In this document: positions 30,041 through 37,573 of the stretch, piece by piece | Layout: each line of letters starts with the position of its first letter | How positions within the stretch are numbered: position 1 is the stretch's first letter | DNA from: a virus | DNA: 41,698 nucleotides | Direction: 5' to 3' (one strand) | IMG/VR virus record: IMGVR_UViG_3300031659_000028 | Coordinates: 1 to 41,698 of that record | Translations under genes and position numbers: made by a program | The notes under the pieces: generated by a model | Database searches by the model: none | What the model was told of the DNA's origin: nothing | The model's input: the letters and a program-made list of their open reading frames with translations, nothing else

Positions 30041-31847
30041 ACCACAAGCAGAATCAGCAGGATTTGAATTAAAGATAACTAAAGGCCAAGAACAATTTTC
30101 ATGGACTTCAAAGAAAGTTGAGCAATTAATGCTAGCTATAGACGAGGGTTATAAACCTAAATCAACGCCATTCTATGAAGGGAATCCTAATTTAAGAAAG
30201 GGTAATATTGTATTTAGTTATTCAGATGAAGAAATAAGAGAAATCAAAAGGTGTGCAAAGGATATTGTATACTTTGCTAATACTTATTGTACTGTAATGA
30301 CTGATGAGGGTTTACAAACAATTAAACTAAGACCTTATCAAGAAGACATGTTAAGGCAGTTCCAAGCAGAACGCTTTAATGTATGCCTTGCGAGTAGACA
30401 AGTTGGTAAAACAATATGTTCATCTATCTTTATTGCATGGTACTCAGTATTCAATTTCGATAAAAATTCATTAATACTTTCAAATAAGGGTGCTACAACA
30501 AGAGAAATTATTGATAAAGGTAAAACTATATTAGAACATCTACCCTTCTTTATCAAGCCCGGTACCCTTAAATGGGATGTGTTTAACTCAAAATTTGATA
30601 ATGGTTGTAGGATCATAGGTCAGACTACTACTAAGAAAGCAGCAATTGGTTTTACTATTCATTTATTATTTATGGATGAGTTCGCCCATATACCTGCAAA
30701 CTTTGTAGATACGTTTTATGAAAATGTATACCCAACGGTTTCTGCATCAGCAAATTCTAAAGTTATAATTACTAGTACACCTAACGGGTTTAATAAGTTC
30801 TATGACATATATACTGCTGCTGATAAAGGATTAAGTGAATATGTACCATTCCGAGTAGACTGGTGGGATGTACCTGGGAGAGACGATGCATGGATGCGAC
30901 AAGAGGTTGCTAACTTGGGTAGTGATGAAGCATTCAATAGACAATATGGAAATCAGTTTATAGCAGGTTCTTCATTATTATTAGGTGCAGCTAGTTTAAA
31001 GAAGCTTACTGAAAACCAAATGGAATTTGTACATCAAGAAATTGCAGAATTCGATGATGCAGAGATTGATTACTCTGGTTTATTATGGAAGCCAGGATTT
31101 AACTTAGATGAAATAGAAGAAGATTATAACTATTGGGTATTTTCAGTAGATATTGCAGAGGGTGTTGGTGGTGACTATTCTGTCATTAACATATTCCAAG
31201 TAAAAATGCTAGATCAAAAGGATTGGAAATCTATAACCACACCAGGTAGCTTTGTTGACTTTTTTGCAATATCACAGGTTGGTAGATTTAGGAGCAATGA
31301 GCATACTATCGAAGAATTTGCAAAATCTTTGTATATTTTAACATTTGATTTATTCTTTTCAGAGAATGTAAAATTAATTGTAGAATGGAATATGTTTGGT
31401 GGAGAATTAATAAAACGAATGGAAACTGTATTCCCACAGAGAAATGAATTTGATGAAGAATCAATTGTTAAATTTAAACATAGAGTAGATGCAAAGATAA
31501 AACAATTTGGTCTTAAGGTTAAAAAAGATAACAAACCTATATTTTGCCAAAACTTCAAAAAATACATTACTCAAAATAAAATCCAAATATTTGACAAAGA
31601 TACTGTAAAGGAATCAGCAACTTTTGGAAAACTACCAAATGGATCATATGCAGGGCAATTAGGTAATGATGATTTAATTATGACTTGTATAAATAGTTCT
31701 GAATTCTTCACTACCTTAGATTTCTCTGATTTTGTTGAAGAGATTTATGATGAGATAGATCCAGCTATACAAATTAAAATAGAAGAAATTTTAGAAAAAG
31801 ATTCAAAAGGTGGTAATCTCAATTTTGATATCTACGACTTAGTATAA
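30033..31847 (+). CDS. 17: large terminase subunit gp17
   Basis: The 604-residue protein (start ATG at 30033; a TTG at 30012 is less likely) has the ATPase motifs: RPYQEDMLRQF, Walker A SRQVGKT at 121-127, Walker B LLFMDEFAH (Asp215, Glu216), coupling motif TSTPNGFNKFYDIY, and the nuclease domain with VFSVDIAEGVGGDYS (Asp373, Asp381) and LIVEWN further on. It is the DNA packaging motor and headful nuclease; T4 gp17 is 610 residues. The gene overlaps the co-chaperonin by 8 bases. Apart from the interleaved GroES gene, order gp16-gp17-gp18-gp19 is as in T4. Confidence 0.96.
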   Translation: MAKPQAESAGFELKITKGQEQFSWTSKKVEQLMLAIDEGYKPKSTPFYEGNPNLRKGNIVFSYSDEEIREIKRCAKDIVYFANTYCTVMTDEGLQTIKLRPYQEDMLRQFQAERFNVCLASRQVGKTICSSIFIAWYSVFNFDKNSLILSNKGATTREIIDKGKTILEHLPFFIKPGTLKWDVFNSKFDNGCRIIGQTTTKKAAIGFTIHLLFMDEFAHIPANFVDTFYENVYPTVSASANSKVIITSTPNGFNKFYDIYTAADKGLSEYVPFRVDWWDVPGRDDAWMRQEVANLGSDEAFNRQYGNQFIAGSSLLLGAASLKKLTENQMEFVHQEIAEFDDAEIDYSGLLWKPGFNLDEIEEDYNYWVFSVDIAEGVGGDYSVINIFQVKMLDQKDWKSITTPGSFVDFFAISQVGRFRSNEHTIEEFAKSLYILTFDLFFSENVKLIVEWNMFGGELIKRMETVFPQRNEFDEESIVKFKHRVDAKIKQFGLKVKKDNKPIFCQNFKKYITQNKIQIFDKDTVKESATFGKLPNGSYAGQLGNDDLIMTCINSSEFFTTLDFSDFVEEIYDEIDPAIQIKIEEILEKDSKGGNLNFDIYDLV

Positions 31848-31863
31848 AAGTTCAAAGGTTAGT

Positions 31864-31878
31864 GGATATATAAAAAAA
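31864..31878 (+). promoter_or_regulatory. late-promoter-like element before sheath gene
   Basis: GGATATATAAAAAAA lies 27 bases before the sheath start. Confidence 0.55.
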
Positions 31879-31905
31879 CTAATAAACAAAAAAATATAAT
31901 ACAAG

Positions 31906-34900
31906 ATGGCACTAGATCCAAAAATCGCTTCTCTTAAAGCAGCAGGTACATATCGTTTCGAATTTGACAAAAGTCAAGTAGTTAGTATACCTGCAAATCA
32001 AACACGACTGGTGGTCGGGTTTTCAAAGAGAGGTCCGTTTAATACACCCGTCTTTATTCCAGATACAGCTTTCTTTAAGCAAGTATTCGGTGATATCGAT
32101 AGAAACTTAGAAAGAAAAGATTCTTTTTTCCACAGAAGCTGTTTGGCTGCATTGGAAAGAGGACCAATTCTTGCATTGAATCTACTTAATTTAGATAAAA
32201 ATGACAAAATAAATGCTGTTAGATTTTCTACATCATCTACACCAGATACAATACAAACTAATGCTGGTGCTGATTTTGAATATCAAAAATTTTACAATAG
32301 AGATAAATTTTGGTACCCATCAACTGATGACTTTTTAAATAATGTTGGTGCAAACCAATCTGTTTTATCTGGAACATCTGTTAATGATTTGTTAGATATT
32401 ACTAATCTAGGACAAACTCCTATATCTGTAATTGTTAAAAAATCTGCATTAACAAATGTATTAGCTTACCAAGTAACTGTTGAAGAATGGTATGGTGCTG
32501 CTAATGTACCTGGATTTTTAGATAAAGATAGTTTAATATCTGACTTCTTTGTAGATATCTTTGTAATAGGGGGTAACTTCGGTGGAGACTTTAGTTCAAC
32601 TACTCCGTATTCAAGATTCAATGCTGATCCAACATTCCAAGAATATTTTGATCCAACACAAGGATTAAAGAGGAGAGTATTTACTAGTGATAGTACTGAT
32701 ACTAAATTAGGAGAATTTTTTAATTTACCTGAAGTAGAATTACAGGCAACTTATACTGCATGTTTAATTCCTGATTTCGTAGATCTATTAGGTAACAACC
32801 TTTTCGTTGAAAAAGTTGTTAATGCTGATACTGCAACTACTGGATTATTTGTTACTGTAAATGAAAATTTATTTGACGGCGAAACTTTAATTGACGGTGT
32901 AGCTGGTGGAATTGATATGGTAGGTCATAATATCGAATATACACAAGCAAATTCATTCCAAGATGATATTAATATGTTATCATATAGTGGATCAATTATT
33001 TCTGATTTAAATTACTGTAGAACACCAGAACCTGGAACAACTGTAACTAATGTTGCAAGTACAATAACAACTTCTATTCCAACAGCTGGTGGTGTACAAA
33101 TCCAAGTAACTAATGCAGCTGCTACTAAAGATGCAATATGGACTGCGTTTAGCACTATGACTGCAAATACATCTACTGTAGTAGGTTCATTTATAAAAAC
33201 TAGTGGCTTAGCACCAGAACAATATGTACCAGTAACATCTGTGCAAACTGTTGGTAATACTATAACTGTATTATTATCGGATGAAGGAAGTATTACAGAT
33301 AGTGATTTTCAAACAGGCGCTGCCGCTGTATACAATTATATTAATGAAGTAGACTTAGGGTTTATATCTGATGAAAACGAGCAAGCTAGTACAGTTGCTG
33401 GTATTATAGGTTCTTATGGATCTGCAGTACAGACGCAATTTGCTAACGGTACTTTAACAGATGGTGATGAGGCAGTTTATGTAAAGGGTGGTGTACAATA
33501 TACATCATATCTTGTAATGAATGCTGTAGATTATGGTTTTATCCATACTGCTGGGCCAACTACTGCTGCAAGTAAAATTGCAATTTCAGATTCTAACTAT
33601 TTCTTACCAGGTGTAAGGATTACACCTTACCAAGAAGATGGTTTTGCTAATTTAACTCCACATGCTGAATTTACAATGGATAGCACAGGATTATTCTTAA
33701 AGAGTGATGGTACTACTTATGCAGCGTTGAGTTGTTTAAATGTACAAACTTTAAAAGGCGCTCTTAATCTTGGTATTGATATTGTTGGTGATACTCTTAA
33801 TGAACCATTACTAAAACCCAATCAAGTTTTAATTGCTACAACTTCACCAGAAGCTGCTGATATTGTAGTAGGAAACTATTTAGTACATGACGAAGGTACA
33901 GTAAGTGGTCATTCAAGATTAACTAGAATTAATGTTATAGTAGGTGGATTAACACCATCAGAATATCCAATTATACCAGCTGGAACAACTGCACTATTAG
34001 TAACATGCCAATCTGAAGTTGATGTAACTTATATTGGTGTAGGAGCAGGAAAACAAAGAAAGGTAGAATTATATTATCCAATTGATAGTTGGGTAGATTA
34101 CCTTAATGTGTTTGAATTACCTGGTTTTAATTTAATAGCAACTAAACATGTTCCTGATGGATCTAATACTAGACAGAATTACTGTTTAAGTCCAATTTTA
34201 GGTGGAACTAATTTATACAAAGCTTTAACTGATAAAGAAACTATTAACTTCCGTTATGTAGTAGATACTTATGGAAATGGAATCGAAGCAAATTGTAAAT
34301 CTGTTTATACAAATTTATGTGCAGGAAGGAAAAATGCATTCGCAATTGTTAATGCACCATCTGCTAAAGATTTTAAAGCAAATACAGATCCAAGCTTTAC
34401 TGATGCAACTGGCGGTTTATCCTCTAAGATGATATCTGAAGGTGGAAATCTTGCATTGAATCCAACTATTAGATATTCATTACCATCGGCAACGAGTGGT
34501 GGATCTTGGGGTGGTTATTATTACCCATTCATTACTGTTAGAGATTTAGGAAAGAATATAAGTGTACCTCCTGCTGCGTATGTATCTAATAACTACATAC
34601 TTAAATATGAAAACGCATTACCGTGGTCAATCGTGGCTGGTGTAAGACGTGGAGTTATAGGTGGAAACGGTGTTGTAGGTTTAGAATTAAATCTTGACCA
34701 AGAAGATCGTTATTTCTTAGAGCCATTCGGATTCAATCCAATTGTATTCCAAAGTGGAACAGGACCAACTATATTTGCAAATAAAACCGCACAACAGGTT
34801 CCAAAATCTGCATTAAGTTCAATTAATGTTAGAGAGGTTGTAATTTATATCCAAGATGGTATCGATGCAATTCTTAAAAACTACTTATTCGAATTTAATA

Positions 34901-35142
34901 CAGCTCAGACAAGATTAGAAATAAAAACGTTAGCTGATAACTTCTTATCAACTGTTCAAAACGATGATGGTGTTTACGATTATAGAAATATAATGGATGA
35001 AACAAATAACACCCCAGAAGTAATTGATCAAAATGTAGGTATCCTTGATACATATATTGAACCAGTAAGAGGAATGGAAATTCTTGTACAAAGAACAACT
35101 ATTTTAAGAACTGGGGCAATTAGTTCAGGAAACTTCCAATAA
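31906..35142 (+). CDS. 18: tail sheath protein gp18, enlarged
   Basis: The 1078-residue product is much longer than T4 gp18 (659 aa). The N-terminal region is sheath-like: QTRLVVGFSKRGPFNTPVFI, FFKQVFGDIDRNLERKDSFF, CLAALERGPILALNLLNL. The C-terminal region contains the conserved core: VDTYGNGIEANCKSVYTNLC, GGSWGGYYYPFITVRD, PWSIVAGVRRGVIGGNGVV, then VIYIQDGIDAILKNYLFEFN and the last strand EILVQRTTILRTG, which would form the handshake with neighbours. Roughly residues 300-750 hold extra beta-rich, Thr/Val/Gly-rich domains, likely surface-exposed. The sheath contracts to drive the tube through the envelope. The late-type promoter precedes it. Confidence 0.93.
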   Translation: MALDPKIASLKAAGTYRFEFDKSQVVSIPANQTRLVVGFSKRGPFNTPVFIPDTAFFKQVFGDIDRNLERKDSFFHRSCLAALERGPILALNLLNLDKNDKINAVRFSTSSTPDTIQTNAGADFEYQKFYNRDKFWYPSTDDFLNNVGANQSVLSGTSVNDLLDITNLGQTPISVIVKKSALTNVLAYQVTVEEWYGAANVPGFLDKDSLISDFFVDIFVIGGNFGGDFSSTTPYSRFNADPTFQEYFDPTQGLKRRVFTSDSTDTKLGEFFNLPEVELQATYTACLIPDFVDLLGNNLFVEKVVNADTATTGLFVTVNENLFDGETLIDGVAGGIDMVGHNIEYTQANSFQDDINMLSYSGSIISDLNYCRTPEPGTTVTNVASTITTSIPTAGGVQIQVTNAAATKDAIWTAFSTMTANTSTVVGSFIKTSGLAPEQYVPVTSVQTVGNTITVLLSDEGSITDSDFQTGAAAVYNYINEVDLGFISDENEQASTVAGIIGSYGSAVQTQFANGTLTDGDEAVYVKGGVQYTSYLVMNAVDYGFIHTAGPTTAASKIAISDSNYFLPGVRITPYQEDGFANLTPHAEFTMDSTGLFLKSDGTTYAALSCLNVQTLKGALNLGIDIVGDTLNEPLLKPNQVLIATTSPEAADIVVGNYLVHDEGTVSGHSRLTRINVIVGGLTPSEYPIIPAGTTALLVTCQSEVDVTYIGVGAGKQRKVELYYPIDSWVDYLNVFELPGFNLIATKHVPDGSNTRQNYCLSPILGGTNLYKALTDKETINFRYVVDTYGNGIEANCKSVYTNLCAGRKNAFAIVNAPSAKDFKANTDPSFTDATGGLSSKMISEGGNLALNPTIRYSLPSATSGGSWGGYYYPFITVRDLGKNISVPPAAYVSNNYILKYENALPWSIVAGVRRGVIGGNGVVGLELNLDQEDRYFLEPFGFNPIVFQSGTGPTIFANKTAQQVPKSALSSINVREVVIYIQDGIDAILKNYLFEFNTAQTRLEIKTLADNFLSTVQNDDGVYDYRNIMDETNNTPEVIDQNVGILDTYIEPVRGMEILVQRTTILRTGAISSGNFQ

Positions 35143-35157
35143 GGAGTTAAGTAAGAC

Positions 35158-35173
35158 GAATATATAAAAAAAC
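35158..35173 (+). promoter_or_regulatory. late-promoter-like element before tube gene
   Basis: GAATATATAAAAAAAC lies 10 bases before the tube start. Confidence 0.6.
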
Positions 35174-35183
35174 AATATAAACT

Positions 35184-35738
35184 ATGCCGTTACCACATTA
35201 TACCCAATCAAGGGCCAGTAGCCAAAGGTTCGAACCAATACAGCCTAACCTGTTTGAGGTTACTATATTTTCACCATTAGGGGATGATACAGGACTTATC
35301 TTAGAACAAGTAAATTCAATTGGAGGTTTAAATAACTTAAACCCAACCATCGATGTAGTTGGCCAAAAGTACAAATTTGCAGATAGATCATTTGCAAGTA
35401 TGCCAGGTCAGACATTTGCTGATTTAACAGTTAACTTCAGTCTTAACTTGAATGATGCTAACGAAAACTACATATACAATACATTCCGTAACTGGAATAA
35501 TGTAATCTATGATCCATTAACTGGTGAAATGGGATTAAAGAAAGATTACGTAGGTAGTATGATCGTTGTTCAATATAACAGAGCAGGAGATATCTTCAGA
35601 AAGATTACATTTAAAGATGTATTCCCAACAGGACAACCTGATTTTGTAGACGAACTTAATTACACAACACCGGATGCAGCTCAGTTAACAATGGTATTCC
35701 GTTGTGACCATTGGGTTGAGGAGAACGTAGGATCTTAA
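35184..35738 (+). CDS. 19: tail tube protein gp19
   Basis: The 184-residue protein matches T4 gp19 (163 aa) and its family: FEPIQPNLFEVTIFSPLG at the start, FADRSFASMPGQTFADLTVN, NENYIYNTFRNWNNVIYDPL, then KKDYVGSMIVVQYNRAGDIF and a final strand LTMVFRCDHWVEE. It forms the inner tube of stacked hexamers through which DNA passes. It follows the sheath gene with its own promoter-like element and is closed by a terminator at 35758. Length is only slightly above T4, unlike the greatly enlarged sheath. Confidence 0.95.
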   Translation: MPLPHYTQSRASSQRFEPIQPNLFEVTIFSPLGDDTGLILEQVNSIGGLNNLNPTIDVVGQKYKFADRSFASMPGQTFADLTVNFSLNLNDANENYIYNTFRNWNNVIYDPLTGEMGLKKDYVGSMIVVQYNRAGDIFRKITFKDVFPTGQPDFVDELNYTTPDAAQLTMVFRCDHWVEENVGS

Positions 35739-35757
35739 TTAATAACTAATTTAAATT

Positions 35758-35793
35758 AAAACTGGGATTGTTAGTAGCATTCCCAGTTTTTTT
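35758..35793 (+). terminator. intrinsic terminator after tube gene
   Basis: A 10-bp stem (AAAACTGGGA / TCCCAGTTTT) with a 13-base loop runs into T7. It ends the sheath-tube unit. Confidence 0.85.
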
Positions 35794-35800
35794 GCCTTCA

Positions 35801-35832
35801 CTCTAATATATAATATAAATTATATAATATAG
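35801..35832 (+). promoter_or_regulatory. AT-rich promoter-like region before endonuclease-like gene
   Basis: CTCTAATATATAATATAAAT followed by TATATAATATAG gives two or three overlapping TATATAA/TATAAAT boxes directly after the terminator and 4 bases before the next start codon. This gene thus has its own transcription signals. Confidence 0.5.
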
Positions 35833-35836
35833 AAAT

Positions 35837-36307
35837 ATGATTATCTATAAATTACAACAAGAAAAAACAAACAAAGTTTACATAGGGTATTCATTAAATG
35901 ACAATCCTAATAACTTTGGAACTGGAAAATACATCAAGCGTGCAGTTAAGGATTTTGGAACAAAGTCTTTTGATAGAGAGGTTGTTGAAGTCTTCGAAGA
36001 AGATCATTCATTAAGTGATGTTTTAAAAAGAGTAGAATATTGGATTAATAAATTTAAATCTGATAACTCTAAATATGGATTTAATGAAACAGTCCAAGAA
36101 CTTATCCCACAAAGGAAACGACTTACTAAAAAATTACAAGTATTGTTAACACCTGAAGATGAGGATAGCCTTAATACTATCATTATACAAAAATCAATGG
36201 AAAACAGAATTAAACCTGTTGCTATTTCAAGATATGTAAGACAATTAATAGTTGAGCATATAGTTGAAGAAACTAAACCAGAAAAACAATTAATAAAAAA
36301 TAAATAA
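35837..36307 (+). CDS. GIY-YIG endonuclease-like protein with ribbon-helix-helix-like tail
   Basis: The first 90 of 156 residues follow the GIY-YIG nuclease layout: IIYKL for GIY, KVYIGYS for YIG, FGTGKYIKRAVKDFGTKSFD (as in many phage homing nucleases), and the helix with the catalytic-type Glu, RVEYWINKF. The usual catalytic Arg after YIG is not obvious, so activity is uncertain. The tail (LTKKLQVLLTPEDEDSLNTI, then KPVAISRYVRQLIVEHI) resembles a ribbon-helix-helix DNA-binding domain. A free-standing homing endonuclease or its domesticated relative is the likely identity. It sits between tube and chaperone genes in its own unit, an intergenic place typical of such invaders. Confidence 0.68.
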   Translation: MIIYKLQQEKTNKVYIGYSLNDNPNNFGTGKYIKRAVKDFGTKSFDREVVEVFEEDHSLSDVLKRVEYWINKFKSDNSKYGFNETVQELIPQRKRLTKKLQVLLTPEDEDSLNTIIIQKSMENRIKPVAISRYVRQLIVEHIVEETKPEKQLIKNK

Positions 36308-36310
36308 AAG

Positions 36311-37309
36311 ATGTCAAAAGAGCACGAAGATAATATCCAGAAGGAATTCGATAAAGCTGAAACTGTTCAGGTGGAAGCTACTGAAACTCCAAACACCGTA
36401 GTAGAAAGCTTAGGTAAAGTTGATACTAACAGACAAATGAATAAGATTACTTCAGATGATCCTGAAATTAAAAGGTTAAACGCTATGGTTGGTTATACTA
36501 GGCTAGATCTTAATAGTTTTCCATCTAAAGGTAAATTTTACAGAGATGATTTTGAAATTCATATTAGACCTGCGAAGGTTGCAGAAATTAGAAGCTTCTC
36601 AACTATCGATGAAAATAACCTTAGAGATGTAGATGAAGGGTTAAATAACATTGTAATATCATGTTGTAAAGTAACTTATGGTACACAGCGGGGATCTTAT
36701 AAAGATATACTTGAAGAAGATAGAATTTATTTAATACTTTCTATTAGAGAATTAACATTTAAAACAGGTGAGCATACATTGATGATGCCAGTTTCAGGTA
36801 ATTCATGTAAATCTTCAATGTGTAAATCTCAAGAATCTGTAGAATTAAGAACTAGTAATTTACAATTTAATTCTGTTGTAGAAAAATTTGAAAAATACTA
36901 TGATGAAGGTGATAGGTGTTATTCTATTGCTACTAAGAATTACGGTGTTATCCAAATGGCCCCTCCAACTATTGGTATTATGAGAGCTATAACTGATTAT
37001 ATCAGAGATAGAGAAGAGAACAATAAGAACTGGGATAAATCTACACTGGCTATCTTGCCTTACTTACAAAGAGAATGGCGAGGTTGGACAGAAAAAGATA
37101 TCTTTGCTAAGATTACATCTTTTCAAGGATGGGATTCTACAAAATATACAATTGTCTACAGATTAGCTGAGGACATGAAAATCGGTGTTAAACCGGAGAT
37201 GGTATTCCCATGTAAAAGCTGCAGTGAGGAGGTCACTGTGCCGCTCACGTTTCCCGGCGGTATCAAGGCTCTGTTCCTTATTCCAGATATCTCTACTGAA
37301 CTTCTTTAA
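36311..37309 (+). CDS. 26: gp26-like baseplate hub / tail assembly protein
   Basis: The 332-residue protein has LDLNSFPSKGKFYRDDFEIH, IRPAKVAEIRSFSTIDENNL and RDVDEGLNNIVISCCKVTYG, the signature of the T4 baseplate protein family that includes gp26. After that come a central domain (KYYDEGDRCYSIATKNYGVI) and a C-terminal zinc-knuckle-like CKSC. T4 gp26 is shorter (208 aa). It lies directly upstream of the tape measure gene, the place of tail assembly chaperones in other phages. It ends at ELL-stop with the bases CTTCTTTAAAG; the +1 frame continues open for 83 more residues that look like the separate gp51-type partner (next entry). Confidence 0.72.
   Translation: MSKEHEDNIQKEFDKAETVQVEATETPNTVVESLGKVDTNRQMNKITSDDPEIKRLNAMVGYTRLDLNSFPSKGKFYRDDFEIHIRPAKVAEIRSFSTIDENNLRDVDEGLNNIVISCCKVTYGTQRGSYKDILEEDRIYLILSIRELTFKTGEHTLMMPVSGNSCKSSMCKSQESVELRTSNLQFNSVVEKFEKYYDEGDRCYSIATKNYGVIQMAPPTIGIMRAITDYIRDREENNKNWDKSTLAILPYLQREWRGWTEKDIFAKITSFQGWDSTKYTIVYRLAEDMKIGVKPEMVFPCKSCSEEVTVPLTFPGGIKALFLIPDISTELL
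37222..37262 (+). other. GC-rich double hairpin upstream of the putative shift site
   Basis: CAGTGA-GGAGG-TCACTG (37222-37238) is followed without gap by a second stem TGCCGC/GCGGTA (37239-37262, one G-U pair, 12-base loop). Bases 37201-37290 are 51% GC in an otherwise AT-rich region. It ends about 40 bases before the CTT-TAA at 37304. Any link with frameshifting is inference. Confidence 0.5.
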
Positions 37310-37559
37310 AGTTCGAGTATTGTTATTAGAAAAGTTGCATCTCCAACCATCAGAGTTGGATTTGCTTCCTTTTTATGAATATGAATATACCCTGGAGATT
37401 TATAACGACTTGCTAAAAGATCGTAATAAGCAAGAAGCGCAAAATACTAAAGACACACAGGATAAATACAATATGGATGGAATGAAGAATCAGACCCAAA
37501 AGAATATGGGTCAGTATAAAATGCCTTCAATGCCAAGCATGACTATGCCCAAATTGTAA
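37310..37559 (+). CDS. 51: gp51-like extension, in +1 frame to gp26-like gene
   Basis: From the gp26-like stop the +1 frame reads KVRVLLLEKLHLQPSELDLL, PFYEYEYTLEIYNDLLKDRN, then a Met/Gln/Lys-rich tail ending MPSMPSMTMPKL. The ELDxLPxYEYxYxLE pattern matches the small helical tail chaperone partner that follows gp26-type proteins in T4-like and other phages. No ATG starts this segment; the frame's nearest ATG is at 37185, where it would translate as an implausible basic peptide inside gp26. So it is either made by +1 slippage at CTT-TAA, by a TTG start at 37319, or the stop is a sequence error. Together with the tape measure gene next door this copies the lambda G-GT-H layout. Confidence 0.65.
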
Positions 37560-37573
37560 AAAATAAAATCTAA

